Assembly: GCA_964454675.1 (NCBI GenBank)
Contig: CAYVUB010000004.1
Location: 74,931-138,930, forward strand
Source of the DNA: CAYVUB01 sp964454675
Lineage (GTDB): Bacteria; Bacteroidota; Bacteroidia; Flavobacteriales; Flavobacteriaceae
Length of the DNA stretch: 64,000 nucleotides
Direction: 5' to 3'
The stretch's first letter is position 1; each line of letters begins with the position of its first letter. The notes under the pieces were generated by a model, which was given only the letters and a program-made list of their open reading frames with translations, searched no databases and was not told the DNA's origin. The translations under genes were made by a program, and so were the position numbers. Shown one piece after another: positions 44,593 to 52,823 of this stretch.

Positions 44593-45286
44593 GCTCGTCT
44601 TTTAATCTATATTTCATTTCTGCCAATTTCCAGTCCGTTTCATTATCTATATCCTGGGCTTGTAACTCAGATATCAGGTATCCGCCTGAATTGGATGTTA
44701 CAATTGCTTCATTAGACAAAACGCTTTTTTTAAGCCAATAAAATTGTCCTGCATCATGATAAATATCGTCTAAATCCTGACTTCTGGTATTTACGTGCTC
44801 AGGCCAGTTAAAACTCACTCTTTTTTCTCTAAGGCTTAAAGACCTTTGTATTGGAAAGCTATATTTAAGTATAGGGAATAAAGATTCGTACTGCTCTTCT
44901 ATAAACGTCCGGAAAGACGATTTAAGTATCTGGTCATTTACAAATGGTGCGGTCGCATAGATACAACATATATTGTCAAAGTAAACTTTGCGTCTTTCAT
45001 ATTCCATCACAACCTCTTTTAAAACATCTAAGGTGGTGGCAAAATCATTTGCGCTTTCCGGTGAACGTAAAAACGGAACAGAGGCGCCTAAATGTAACGC
45101 AACTTCTGCAATTTCAGAGTCATCTGTAGAGACCATAACTTCCCGGAATAATCCGCATTTTAATGCTGCATCTATAGAGTAAGCAATAATTGGTTTCCCT
45201 AAGAAGTCTTTAATGTTTTTCCTTGGAATACGCTTACTTCCTCCTCTGGCAGGAATAATACAAAGATTATTTGTTGTAGTACTCAT
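44582..45286 (-). CDS. pseF: Pseudaminic acid cytidylyltransferase
   Basis: Activates pseudaminic acid with CTP to CMP-Pse. The 234-residue protein has the CMP-sugar synthetase signature CIIPARGGSKRIPRKNIKDFLGKPIIAYSI, STDDSEIAEVALHLGA, and IYATAPFV, with DAGQFYW near the end, which is characteristic for PseF. Overlaps pseC by 20 nt. ATG start. Confidence 0.93.
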   Translation of the reverse strand: MSTTTNNLCIIPARGGSKRIPRKNIKDFLGKPIIAYSIDAALKCGLFREVMVSTDDSEIAEVALHLGASVPFLRSPESANDFATTLDVLKEVVMEYERRKVYFDNICCIYATAPFVNDQILKSSFRTFIEEQYESLFPILKYSFPIQRSLSLREKRVSFNWPEHVNTRSQDLDDIYHDAGQFYWLKKSVLSNEAIVTSNSGGYLISELQAQDIDNETDWKLAEMKYRLKDEHVS

Positions 45287-46415
45287 TTATTGTATCAATA
45301 ACATACTGTTGCTCCTCATCTGTCAATGCGGGGTACATAGGCAAACTAATACACTTTTTATAATAATTTTCAGAATTACTCAAATTTGCGCTGTTATAGC
45401 CTATTTTTTTATAATATGGCAATGTGTGTACCGGAATATAATGTATCTGAGCAAAAATAGTATGCGATTTTAAATAATCGTAAAGGTTTTTTCTGTCTTC
45501 AACCTCTATTACAAATAAGTGATGTGCGTTATAAGTATTTTGGGGCAGACTTTGATATTTTATTTTCCCGTTAAACGCTTTTTTATAAGTTTCCGCAATC
45601 TCATTTCTTCTGGACAAACCTGCGTTGTTTTTTGCCAACTGTGTAATCCCTAAGGCCGATTGAATATCGGTTAACCTGTAATTATACCCCAGTTCCTGCA
45701 TTTCATAATACCAACCACCATGGTTTTCGGTCATAGTTTCTTTTGTTATTCCGTGGGTTCTCAGCAGGGATAATTTATTATAAATTGCTTTAGAATTAGT
45801 TGTAATCATTCCGCCTTCGCCACAGGCAATATGTTTTACCGGATGAAACGAAAACACACCTATATCAGCATAATTTCCGTTGCCGCACATTTGTTTAATT
45901 CCTTTTTTATCAACAAAATAACCGCCCGGAGCATGACAAGCGTCTTCTATTATCCACAAATTGTGCTCATCTGCCAATGCTCTAAAATCTTCCAGATTAA
46001 CCGGTAAGCCGGCAAAATCAACCGGGATAATCCCTTTGAAAAATCCTTTAGGCTTGCTTTCTATAAGTTTTTTTGTGGCTTCAAAAGATAATAAGTACGT
46101 GTCTTTATCAATATCTGCAAACCATACTTCGCCACCGGCATATCTCACACAGTTTGCCGAAGCTGCAAAAGTAATAGGTGTTGTGATTACTCTATCGCCT
46201 TCTTTTAGTTCTAATGCCAAAACCGCTAAGTGCAAACCCGCTGTCGCATTATTAACTGCTACAGCATATTTTGCTCCCGTATATTGGGCAAATTTGTCTT
46301 CAAACTCTTTAACTTTTGGTCCTTGAGTTAAAAAATCCCCGGTTAAAGTTTCAATTACAGCATCAATATCATCCTGCTGAATATGCTGGCGTCCGTAAGG
46401 AATTTGTTTCATCAT
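45267..46415 (-). CDS. pseC: UDP-4-amino-sugar aminotransferase PseC
   Basis: PLP-dependent aminotransferase of the DegT/DnrJ family, 382 residues, making the 4-amino sugar from the PseB product. Key motifs: GDFLTQGPKVKEFEDKFA, AVAVNNATAGLHLA, IIEDACHAPG (PLP-binding Asp) and SFHPVKHIACGEGG with the Schiff-base lysine. Two consecutive ATG codons; the first overlaps the stop of pseB as ATGA (46412-46415). Confidence 0.94.
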   Translation of the reverse strand: MMKQIPYGRQHIQQDDIDAVIETLTGDFLTQGPKVKEFEDKFAQYTGAKYAVAVNNATAGLHLAVLALELKEGDRVITTPITFAASANCVRYAGGEVWFADIDKDTYLLSFEATKKLIESKPKGFFKGIIPVDFAGLPVNLEDFRALADEHNLWIIEDACHAPGGYFVDKKGIKQMCGNGNYADIGVFSFHPVKHIACGEGGMITTNSKAIYNKLSLLRTHGITKETMTENHGGWYYEMQELGYNYRLTDIQSALGITQLAKNNAGLSRRNEIAETYKKAFNGKIKYQSLPQNTYNAHHLFVIEVEDRKNLYDYLKSHTIFAQIHYIPVHTLPYYKKIGYNSANLSNSENYYKKCISLPMYPALTDEEQQYVIDTINEYYNK

Positions 46416-47428
46416 ACAGTAAAATTAGAATCAACATGCTCTTTTATTAAGCGTCTAAGACTTTCTGTCGTTTCCCATTCGTCATTTTCTCCCGAATTAT
46501 AATTAAACCCTTGAGGAACTTTCTTTGCTTTAAATGTATTTAAAAACTCTTCTAATGGCCAGTTTGGTTTACTTGGAAGTATAATATAATATTTTCCTAA
46601 ATCATAAGTATTGAATGAGTCTGATGAAGTAATCATTTCTTCATGTACTTTTTCGCCCGGTCTAATACCCACAACAACCTTTTTACATTCAGGACCAATA
46701 GCTTCAGCTACATCCATAATTTTATAAGATGGTATTTTTGGCACAAATAATTCGCCACCCCAAGCATGTTCTAAGGCATGCATAACCATATCAACTCCGC
46801 CTTGAAGTGAAATATTAAATCTTGTCATGTTTGGGTCTGTAATTGGCAGCACGCCTTCTTTCTTTTTATTTATGAAAAACGGAATTACTGAACCATTAGA
46901 TCCCATAACATTACCGTATCTTACAACAGAAAATCTTATTGGATTTTCTCCTTTAATGTTGTTTGCTGCAATAAACAACTTATCCGATGTTAACTTAGTG
47001 GCGCCATAAAGGTTAATTGGTGCACAAGCCTTATCTGTAGAAAGAGCAACAACTCGTTCTACTTTTGTTTTAAAACAAGCGTCAACCACATTCTCTGCGC
47101 CGCCAATATTGGTCTTAATACACTCATCCGGATTATATTCGGCAATATGAACATGCTTCATTGCCGCAGCATGAATAACATAATCAACTCCTTGAAAAGC
47201 CCTTATCAACCTCTCTTTATCCCTCACATCCCCAATAAAATAACGCAATTGCGGATATTTATGAGACGGATATTCTTGACCCATTTGAAACTGTTTCTGT
47301 TCATCCCTTGAGTATATCACCAGCCTTTTTATGTTGGGATGCTTATCTAATATGTGCTTTGTAAGTGCTTTACCAAGAGAACCCGTTCCTCCCGTTATTA
47401 AAATAGATTTATCGTTAAGATTCAACAT
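46412..47428 (-). CDS. pseB: UDP-N-acetylglucosamine 4,6-dehydratase (inverting)
   Basis: First enzyme of the pseudaminic acid path: dehydrates and 5-epimerises UDP-GlcNAc. The 338-residue SDR has ILITGGTGSLGKALTKHIL, GDVRDKERLIRAFQGVDYVIHAAAMKHV and the LSTDKACAPINLYGATKL active site, where the usual Tyr-x-x-x-Lys follows the Thr-Asp-Lys. It heads the pse operon, 30 nt behind a promoter. ATG start. Confidence 0.95.
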   Translation of the reverse strand: MLNLNDKSILITGGTGSLGKALTKHILDKHPNIKRLVIYSRDEQKQFQMGQEYPSHKYPQLRYFIGDVRDKERLIRAFQGVDYVIHAAAMKHVHIAEYNPDECIKTNIGGAENVVDACFKTKVERVVALSTDKACAPINLYGATKLTSDKLFIAANNIKGENPIRFSVVRYGNVMGSNGSVIPFFINKKKEGVLPITDPNMTRFNISLQGGVDMVMHALEHAWGGELFVPKIPSYKIMDVAEAIGPECKKVVVGIRPGEKVHEEMITSSDSFNTYDLGKYYIILPSKPNWPLEEFLNTFKAKKVPQGFNYNSGENDEWETTESLRRLIKEHVDSNFTV

Positions 47429-47456
47429 TATATAGTATTATTCTGAAAATTAAGAG

Positions 47457-47500
47457 CAAAAATACAATAATTTAATTCTTAAGCAATTTTAAGAATTAAA
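47457..47500 (-). promoter_or_regulatory. pse operon promoter with overlapping 12-bp palindrome
   Basis: Minus strand: TTG (47486-47484), 19 nt, TATTTTTG (47464-47457), a full consensus; the leader to the pseB ATG would be about 22 nt. The palindrome TTTAATTCTTAA (47471-47482), GCAATT loop, TTAAGAATTAAA (47489-47500) is perfect and spans the -33 element, with TTG in its loop. This arrangement fits an operator for a repressor or activator. The rest of 47429-47663 has a 51-codon open frame without a convincing start and no terminator-like hairpin for cysQ. Confidence 0.6.
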
Positions 47501-47663
47501 TCATTAAACCGCCATTTCTGCCGCAGCCATTTTACGCCCATTACAAATATCATTCATTTTTAGATAATTCTGCCGAAAAGATTGCTTTTCTGCGCACACA
47601 TTTTTATTTGGTTGAAGTGTTTCACAACGTTTACAATATCGTTGTTTTGTACGGTCTTTTTAG

Positions 47664-48464
47664 TTATTCTTTTAAAACCACAAACCATGGATTTAAAAGA
47701 TTTTCTTTGTTGTACAGCAACGGTCTGCCGGTTTCCCTTGAAATGACTTGAACACCTACAGCATTGCAAATAGCTTGTCCCGCAGCAGTATCCCATTCCA
47801 TTGTAGGTGCAAACCGCGGATACACATCGGCCTTACCTTCGGCAATTAAACAAAACTTAAGCGAGCTTCCTATAGAAACAATTTCAATTGTTTGTCCTTT
47901 TGATTGAAGCCGGTTAATAAAGGCTTCGGTTTCCCGGCTTTTGTGTGAACGGCTGCCAATAACCCGCAACATATTTAAATTATTTGTTTTGGGCTGAATA
48001 TCTTGAGCTTTGCTTAAAACCTCATCAATAGAAGTGTTGTGTGATACCAACTGTATTTTATATGCTTTACCGTCATCAGCCAAGGCATAGTAAAGTTCTT
48101 TTGTTGCCGGAATGTAAATGACTCCAAGCTGTGGAATTCCGTTTTCAATCAAAGCAATATTAACAGTAAACTCGCCATTTCGTTTTACAAATTCTTTGGT
48201 GCCGTCAACAGGATCTACAATCCAGCATTGAGTCCAGTGCTTTCTTTCTGAAAAATCTATCTGCTTACTTTCTTCACTGATAACAGGAATGTTTGTAGAA
48301 ACCAGATAAGAATTAATAATAGTATTTGCCTGCTTATCGGCATCTGTTAGCGGAGACATATCATCTTTATATTCCACGTCAAAATCGCTGTCATAAACCT
48401 TCATGATGACTTTTCCTGCTTGCAATGAGGCTTGTATGGCGGTTTTTAAATACGCTTCCATCAT
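47664..48464 (-). CDS. cysQ: 3'(2'),5'-bisphosphate nucleotidase CysQ-like
   Basis: Inositol-monophosphatase superfamily phosphatase, 266 residues, that clears 3'-phosphoadenosine 5'-phosphate from sulfation. Lithium-sensitive metal motif IVDPVDGTKEF (residues about 75-85), and the second WDTAAGQAI motif near the C-terminus. It sits at the end of the rhamnose genes with an ATGA overlap on rfbD. Its presence hints at sulfated or phosphorylated glycan metabolism, but no sulfotransferase is visible. Start: ATG 48462-48464, the first of two adjacent ATG codons. Confidence 0.9.
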   Translation of the reverse strand: MMEAYLKTAIQASLQAGKVIMKVYDSDFDVEYKDDMSPLTDADKQANTIINSYLVSTNIPVISEESKQIDFSERKHWTQCWIVDPVDGTKEFVKRNGEFTVNIALIENGIPQLGVIYIPATKELYYALADDGKAYKIQLVSHNTSIDEVLSKAQDIQPKTNNLNMLRVIGSRSHKSRETEAFINRLQSKGQTIEIVSIGSSLKFCLIAEGKADVYPRFAPTMEWDTAAGQAICNAVGVQVISRETGRPLLYNKENLLNPWFVVLKE

Positions 48465-49315
48465 AGTTTTTGCAGCGCTTTTTTTAATGAGGTTTTCCAG
48501 TTTTCAATTTCAATATTAAAGGTTCTTTGGGCTTTTTGGGTATTGAGAACACTGTATTTGGGTCTTGATGCCGGTGTGGGATACTCTGTTGTGGGTATTG
48601 GTAATATGGTGATTTTCTTTTGTTTTAATTCAAAAATAGCCTTTGCAAATTCGTGCCAGCTTGTTTCTCCGCTATTTGAGTAGTTGTAAATTCCGTATTG
48701 GGAGGATTTTGATATGATGATTCTTATTACAAATTCTGCAAGATTCATCGCATGGGTCGGCGAGCCAATTTGGTCATTAACAATGGTTAGTTTGTCTTTT
48801 TCCGAAGACAACCGAAGCATGGTCTTGACAAAGTTGTGCCCATATTCAGAATACAGCCAGGATGTTCTGATAATAAAATAATGCTCTAACACAGATTGAA
48901 TATAGGTTTCTCCTTTTAGTTTTGAACTGCCATACACATTTATAGGGTTTGGCTGGTCGTCTTCTGTATAAGGGCTTGATTTTTTCCCGTCAAAAACAAA
49001 ATCTGTAGAAAAATGAATGAGCGTTACGCTATTGACTTTACAGGCGTTTGCAAGATGCTGTACACTTTCTGCGTTGATTAAAAAAGCTTTGACTTCTTCT
49101 TTTTCTGCTAAATCTACAGCCGTGTATGCTGCACAGTTTATGCAGTAATCATAGTTTTTGTTCCGAAAAAAAACATCTATATCCTGCCGGTTTGCAATAT
49201 CCAATTGTGCCGAACTTACAAACTCAAAGTTTATACCCGCACATCCTGAAGAAAGTGCTTTTAAACATTGTCCCAATTGACCGTTTGCGCCTGTGACCAA
49301 AACATTTGCTGTCAT
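48461..49315 (-). CDS. rfbD: dTDP-4-dehydrorhamnose reductase
   Basis: Last step of dTDP-L-rhamnose synthesis. The 284-residue SDR has NVLVTGANGQLGQCLKAL, INCAAYTAVDLAEKE, HFSTDFVFDGKKSSPYTEDD and YGSSKLKGE (Tyr-x-x-x-Lys). ATG start, overlapping the stop of rfbC by 4 nt and coupled to cysQ. Order in the operon is rfbB-A-C-D. Confidence 0.94.
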   Translation of the reverse strand: MTANVLVTGANGQLGQCLKALSSGCAGINFEFVSSAQLDIANRQDIDVFFRNKNYDYCINCAAYTAVDLAEKEEVKAFLINAESVQHLANACKVNSVTLIHFSTDFVFDGKKSSPYTEDDQPNPINVYGSSKLKGETYIQSVLEHYFIIRTSWLYSEYGHNFVKTMLRLSSEKDKLTIVNDQIGSPTHAMNLAEFVIRIIISKSSQYGIYNYSNSGETSWHEFAKAIFELKQKKITILPIPTTEYPTPASRPKYSVLNTQKAQRTFNIEIENWKTSLKKALQKL

Positions 49316-49857
49316 TTAAAAAGTGTTTCAAATGTTGGTAATATTTGGTCTTTTTCGGAAATAATCAGGCTTGTTTCGGGAAACTGCCAATCGATATTAA
49401 GTGTTTTGTCATTGTATATAATTCCGCTCTCGGATGCTTTGTTGTAGTAATTGTCACATTTGTAAGCAAAAACCGTATGGTCTTCCAATACCAAAAAACC
49501 GTGCGCAAAACCTCTGGGGATGAATAGCTGCTTGTTGTTTTGCTCGCTTAAAACTATTGAAAAATACTTGCCAAAGGTTGGTGATGTTGGTCTTATATCT
49601 ACCGCTATATCCAAAACGCTTCCTTTAACAACTCTTACCAGCTTTGCCTGAGAAAATTCATCTTTTTGAAAGTGTAATCCTCTTAAAACACCTTTTTGAG
49701 ATGTTGATTGATTGTCTTGAACAAAATCAATTTCAATGCCGGTAAGCGATTGAAATCTTTGTTTGTTAAAGCTTTCAAACAAAGAGCCCCGCTTATCTCC
49801 AAAAGTATCCGGGGTAAGTATGTAACAATCTTTTAAAGTTGTATGTTCTAATGTCAA
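49312..49857 (-). CDS. rfbC: dTDP-4-dehydrorhamnose 3,5-epimerase
   Basis: A 181-residue RmlC cupin: CYILTPDTFGDKRGSLFESFN, QDNQSTSQKGVLRGLHFQ (catalytic His), VVKGSVLDIAVDIRPTSPTFGKY and FIPRGFAHGFLVLEDHTVFAYKCDNYYN. The start is TTG (49855-49857), three codons after the rfbA stop in the same frame; there is no ATG before the conserved region, so TTG is the only plausible start. Confidence 0.94.
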   Translation of the reverse strand: MTLEHTTLKDCYILTPDTFGDKRGSLFESFNKQRFQSLTGIEIDFVQDNQSTSQKGVLRGLHFQKDEFSQAKLVRVVKGSVLDIAVDIRPTSPTFGKYFSIVLSEQNNKQLFIPRGFAHGFLVLEDHTVFAYKCDNYYNKASESGIIYNDKTLNIDWQFPETSLIISEKDQILPTFETLFK

Positions 49858-49863
49858 AACCGC

Positions 49864-50721
49864 TTATTTTAAATCCAATAAATAACTGCCATAGCCGCTT
49901 TTTATCAATGGCCGTGCTAATTTATGCAACTGATGCTTATCTATAAAACCCATTTTATAGGCAGCTTCTTCAATTGAACCTATCTTTAAACCTTGCCGTT
50001 CTTCAATAACCTGAACAAATTGTGTGGCTTGCACAAGAGAATTGAAGGTGCCGGTGTCCAGCCAGGCTGTTCCTCTGTCGAGAATACTAACGCTGAGCTT
50101 GCCTCGCTTTAAGTATTCTTTATTGACATCGGTTATTTCGAGTTCTCCTCTTGGGCTTGGTGTAATGCTTTTGGCAATAGCAACCACATCGTTATCATAA
50201 AAATAAATTCCCGGAACGGCATAATTGGATTTTGGCTTTGCCGGCTTTTCTTCAATTGAAACAGCTGTTCCTTCGTTATTAAACTCTACAACACCATAGC
50301 GTTCGGGGTCTTGAACGTGATAGGCGTAAATAATGCCGCCATCGGGATTATTGTTTGCCTGCAACAAACCCGATAAACCCGAACCGTAAAAAATATTATC
50401 GCCAAGTATCAATGCTACTTTATCGTTGCCAATAAATTTTTCGCCTATGATAAAGGCTTGAGCCAGTCCGTTGGGTTGTTCCTGAACTTCATAGTAAAAT
50501 TCGCAGCCTAATTGTGTGCCGTCTCCTAAAAGTTTTTGAAATAGCGGCAAATCCTGAGGTGTCGAAATGATGAGTATTTCCCGTATTCCTGCAGAAATTA
50601 ATGTTGAAACGGGATAATAAATCATGGGTTTGTCATAAACCGGCATTAACTGCTTGCTGATGGCTATTGTTAATGGGTGCAATCTTGTTCCCGAACCTCC
50701 GGCTAATACGATTCCTTTCAT
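49864..50721 (-). CDS. rfbA: Glucose-1-phosphate thymidylyltransferase
   Basis: First enzyme of dTDP-sugar synthesis, 285 residues, RmlA type: GIVLAGGSGTRLHPLTIAISKQLMPVYDKPMIYYPVSTL, ILGDNIFYGSGL, YGVVEF and EITDVNKEYL are all present, as is the DTGTFNSL motif. It is followed by the rfbC TTG start and lies directly behind rfbB, with no gap (50721/50722). ATG start. Confidence 0.95.
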   Translation of the reverse strand: MKGIVLAGGSGTRLHPLTIAISKQLMPVYDKPMIYYPVSTLISAGIREILIISTPQDLPLFQKLLGDGTQLGCEFYYEVQEQPNGLAQAFIIGEKFIGNDKVALILGDNIFYGSGLSGLLQANNNPDGGIIYAYHVQDPERYGVVEFNNEGTAVSIEEKPAKPKSNYAVPGIYFYDNDVVAIAKSITPSPRGELEITDVNKEYLKRGKLSVSILDRGTAWLDTGTFNSLVQATQFVQVIEERQGLKIGSIEEAAYKMGFIDKHQLHKLARPLIKSGYGSYLLDLK

Positions 50722-51735
50722 TTATTGTTTATATTTTTCAATATACCAATTTACGGTTTTTTTTATACCCGACTCAAAATTTTCATTGGCTTTCCATCCT
50801 AATTCACTTTTAATTTTTGTAGCATCAATGGCATATCGTAAATCGTGTCCCGGACGGTCGTTAACAAAGGTAATGTGTGTTTTATATGATATTGATTTGG
50901 GTTGAATGTCATCCAGAATTTCACATATTTTATTAGCGATATACAAGTTGTTTCGTTCGTTATTTCCGCCTATATTGTATGTTTCTCCGGCTTTTCCGTT
51001 TTGAAAAACCAAATCAATACCTGCGCAATGGTCTGTAACATACAACCAGTCACGAACGTTGGAGCCATCGCCATAAATAGGGATTGACTCGCCTGAAAGT
51101 GCTTTTCTTATGATGGTCGGAATTAATTTTTCGTCATGTTGTTTGGGCCCGTAATTATTGGAACAATTGGTGGTTACTACATTCATTCCATACGTATGAA
51201 AATAGCTTCTTACCAAAAAATCTGACGATGCTTTTGATGCGCTGTAAGGGCTGTTGGGCGCATACGGTGTTGTTTCTGTAAACAAGCCTTCTTTGCCCAG
51301 CGAGCCATAAACCTCGTCTGTTGAAATATGGTGAAAACGATTGGTTTCGCAATTTGGTTTTGGTTGGTGTGGTGCAGGCATCCAGTGTTTTTTTGCTACA
51401 TCCAAAAGTGTGAATGTGCCAAATACATTTGTTTGAATAAAGGCATCCGGTTGTTTTATAGAATTATCCACATGTGATTCTGCTGCAAAATGAATAATAT
51501 CAGTAAAATCATATTTTTCAAAAAGACTTTCAATTAATGCCCTGTCACAAATATCCCCTTTTATGAAAATATAGTTAGGATTATTCTCAATATCATACAA
51601 ATTAGAAAGCTCACCTGCATAAGTGAGCTTGTCTAAGTTTATAATTTTATCATCAGGATATTTTTCTAAATAAAACGGGATAAAATTGGAGCCAATAAAA
51701 CCTGCGCCTCCGGTAATTAAAATCGTTTTATGCAT
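50722..51735 (-). CDS. rfbB: dTDP-glucose 4,6-dehydratase
   Basis: A 337-residue SDR: ILITGGAGFIGSNFIPFYL, HFAAESHVDNSI, HISTDEVYGSL, YSASKASSD with the catalytic Tyr and Lys, and NNYGPKQHDEKLIPTII. The start was placed at ATG 51733-51735, which gives the usual N-terminus directly before the glycine motif and an 8-nt overlap with the Wzz-like gene. Another ATG eight codons upstream (51759) is possible. Confidence 0.95.
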   Translation of the reverse strand: MHKTILITGGAGFIGSNFIPFYLEKYPDDKIINLDKLTYAGELSNLYDIENNPNYIFIKGDICDRALIESLFEKYDFTDIIHFAAESHVDNSIKQPDAFIQTNVFGTFTLLDVAKKHWMPAPHQPKPNCETNRFHHISTDEVYGSLGKEGLFTETTPYAPNSPYSASKASSDFLVRSYFHTYGMNVVTTNCSNNYGPKQHDEKLIPTIIRKALSGESIPIYGDGSNVRDWLYVTDHCAGIDLVFQNGKAGETYNIGGNNERNNLYIANKICEILDDIQPKSISYKTHITFVNDRPGHDLRYAIDATKIKSELGWKANENFESGIKKTVNWYIEKYKQ

Positions 51736-52810
51736 TGCCCGATTTGAGTTTCTTTTCATATTGAGACAAATAATTGTTGAACTGTTTTAAAAGTAAAAAT
51801 AATACCGCAATTGATAATGCTCCAATAATATACCATATTTTGTAACTTTCTTTAACTCTTGTTCCTATTTCCTGAAATCCGGAAATAACATTAACTATGT
51901 TGACTTTTTTTGCTTTTTCAATGTTGATTTTGTCAATTTTAGCCCTGTAGTTTTCTTCAATTTTAAAAAGCTCTAATTCATTTGTAGGTCTTAATTTTTC
52001 TGACCCAAAATAAAAATTATTGCCCGATGTTAACGGCTTTGTTTGGTCTGAGTCAACCTCTAAAAGCATTAATTTTTTATAATCTGCTCTAAGTTGTTCT
52101 ACTTTTTCATAAGACTCATTTATGGTTTCTAAATGTTTATCAAGATTGTCTAATTCAACTTTTTGCAGGTGAGCTATATAATTACTAACCGGTATTGCTG
52201 CCAGTTTGTTCTCTATTTTTCGGAAAATTTCCCTGTCTTTTGCATCTACTTTAATCGCATACTGCTTATACTCTGATACTGATGTGTTTTTTTCATACTC
52301 CTGAAAAGTTATTTTATTAATAAGGCTTGTATCGGCATCTTTAATAAACTCATTAAACGCTATTATGCGCTCATTTGTATAACCCACGGGTTTTATTCTG
52401 ATTCTTTCAATTTTTGATGCCTCACCCGGAGTTATCCCCAATATTCCTGACAACGTTATTGAATCTTTACTTTTTGAAAGCTGTCCATAAAGCTTAATGC
52501 TTTCTATCAATTGATTATTGATGTTGAAGTTAGGCTCCACTATCATTGTAGAAGTATAAAAGCTTTCTTTAAAATAATCAGATATACCTCCGCCTATCAA
52601 ACCTATTATAAAAGCAACCGACAAAAACCTTAGATTTCTTTTAACAAAAAGCGAGAATATTATAAACAGTTTAAAAATGTATTCTAAAATACTGATTATA
52701 AAGTCAAAAACCGATTTAATAGCGTTTCCTATTAAATTAAATATTTTAATGATATCTATCTCTTCATTTGTGCCTGACGGTTTTTGAGGCTCTTGTAAAT
52801 CCTTACTCAT
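51728..52810 (-). CDS. Chain-length-determinant (Wzz)-like membrane protein
   Basis: A 360-residue protein with a cytoplasmic N-terminus, two to three hydrophobic segments before residue 75 (IISILEYIFKLFIIFSLFV, LRFLSVAFIIGLIGGGIS), a long periplasmic coiled-coil region and a C-terminal membrane helix (WYIIGALSIAVLFLLLKQF). This resembles the Wzz/PCP1 layout that sets polymer length. It lacks a tyrosine kinase domain. It is first in the glycan block, 13 nt behind a large conserved protein and overlapping rfbB. Confidence 0.75.
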   Translation of the reverse strand: MSKDLQEPQKPSGTNEEIDIIKIFNLIGNAIKSVFDFIISILEYIFKLFIIFSLFVKRNLRFLSVAFIIGLIGGGISDYFKESFYTSTMIVEPNFNINNQLIESIKLYGQLSKSKDSITLSGILGITPGEASKIERIRIKPVGYTNERIIAFNEFIKDADTSLINKITFQEYEKNTSVSEYKQYAIKVDAKDREIFRKIENKLAAIPVSNYIAHLQKVELDNLDKHLETINESYEKVEQLRADYKKLMLLEVDSDQTKPLTSGNNFYFGSEKLRPTNELELFKIEENYRAKIDKINIEKAKKVNIVNVISGFQEIGTRVKESYKIWYIIGALSIAVLFLLLKQFNNYLSQYEKKLKSGNA

Positions 52811-52823
52811 AATATTATGTTGA

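Noticed and set aside
45961..46326. 121-codon plus-strand frame inside pseC
   Set aside because: It is antisense to the PLP aminotransferase motifs and shows no recognisable domain.
47560..47796. 78-codon minus-strand frame at the 3' end of cysQ
   Set aside because: Most of it overlaps cysQ in another frame, including its conserved second metal motif, and the translation has no family resemblance.
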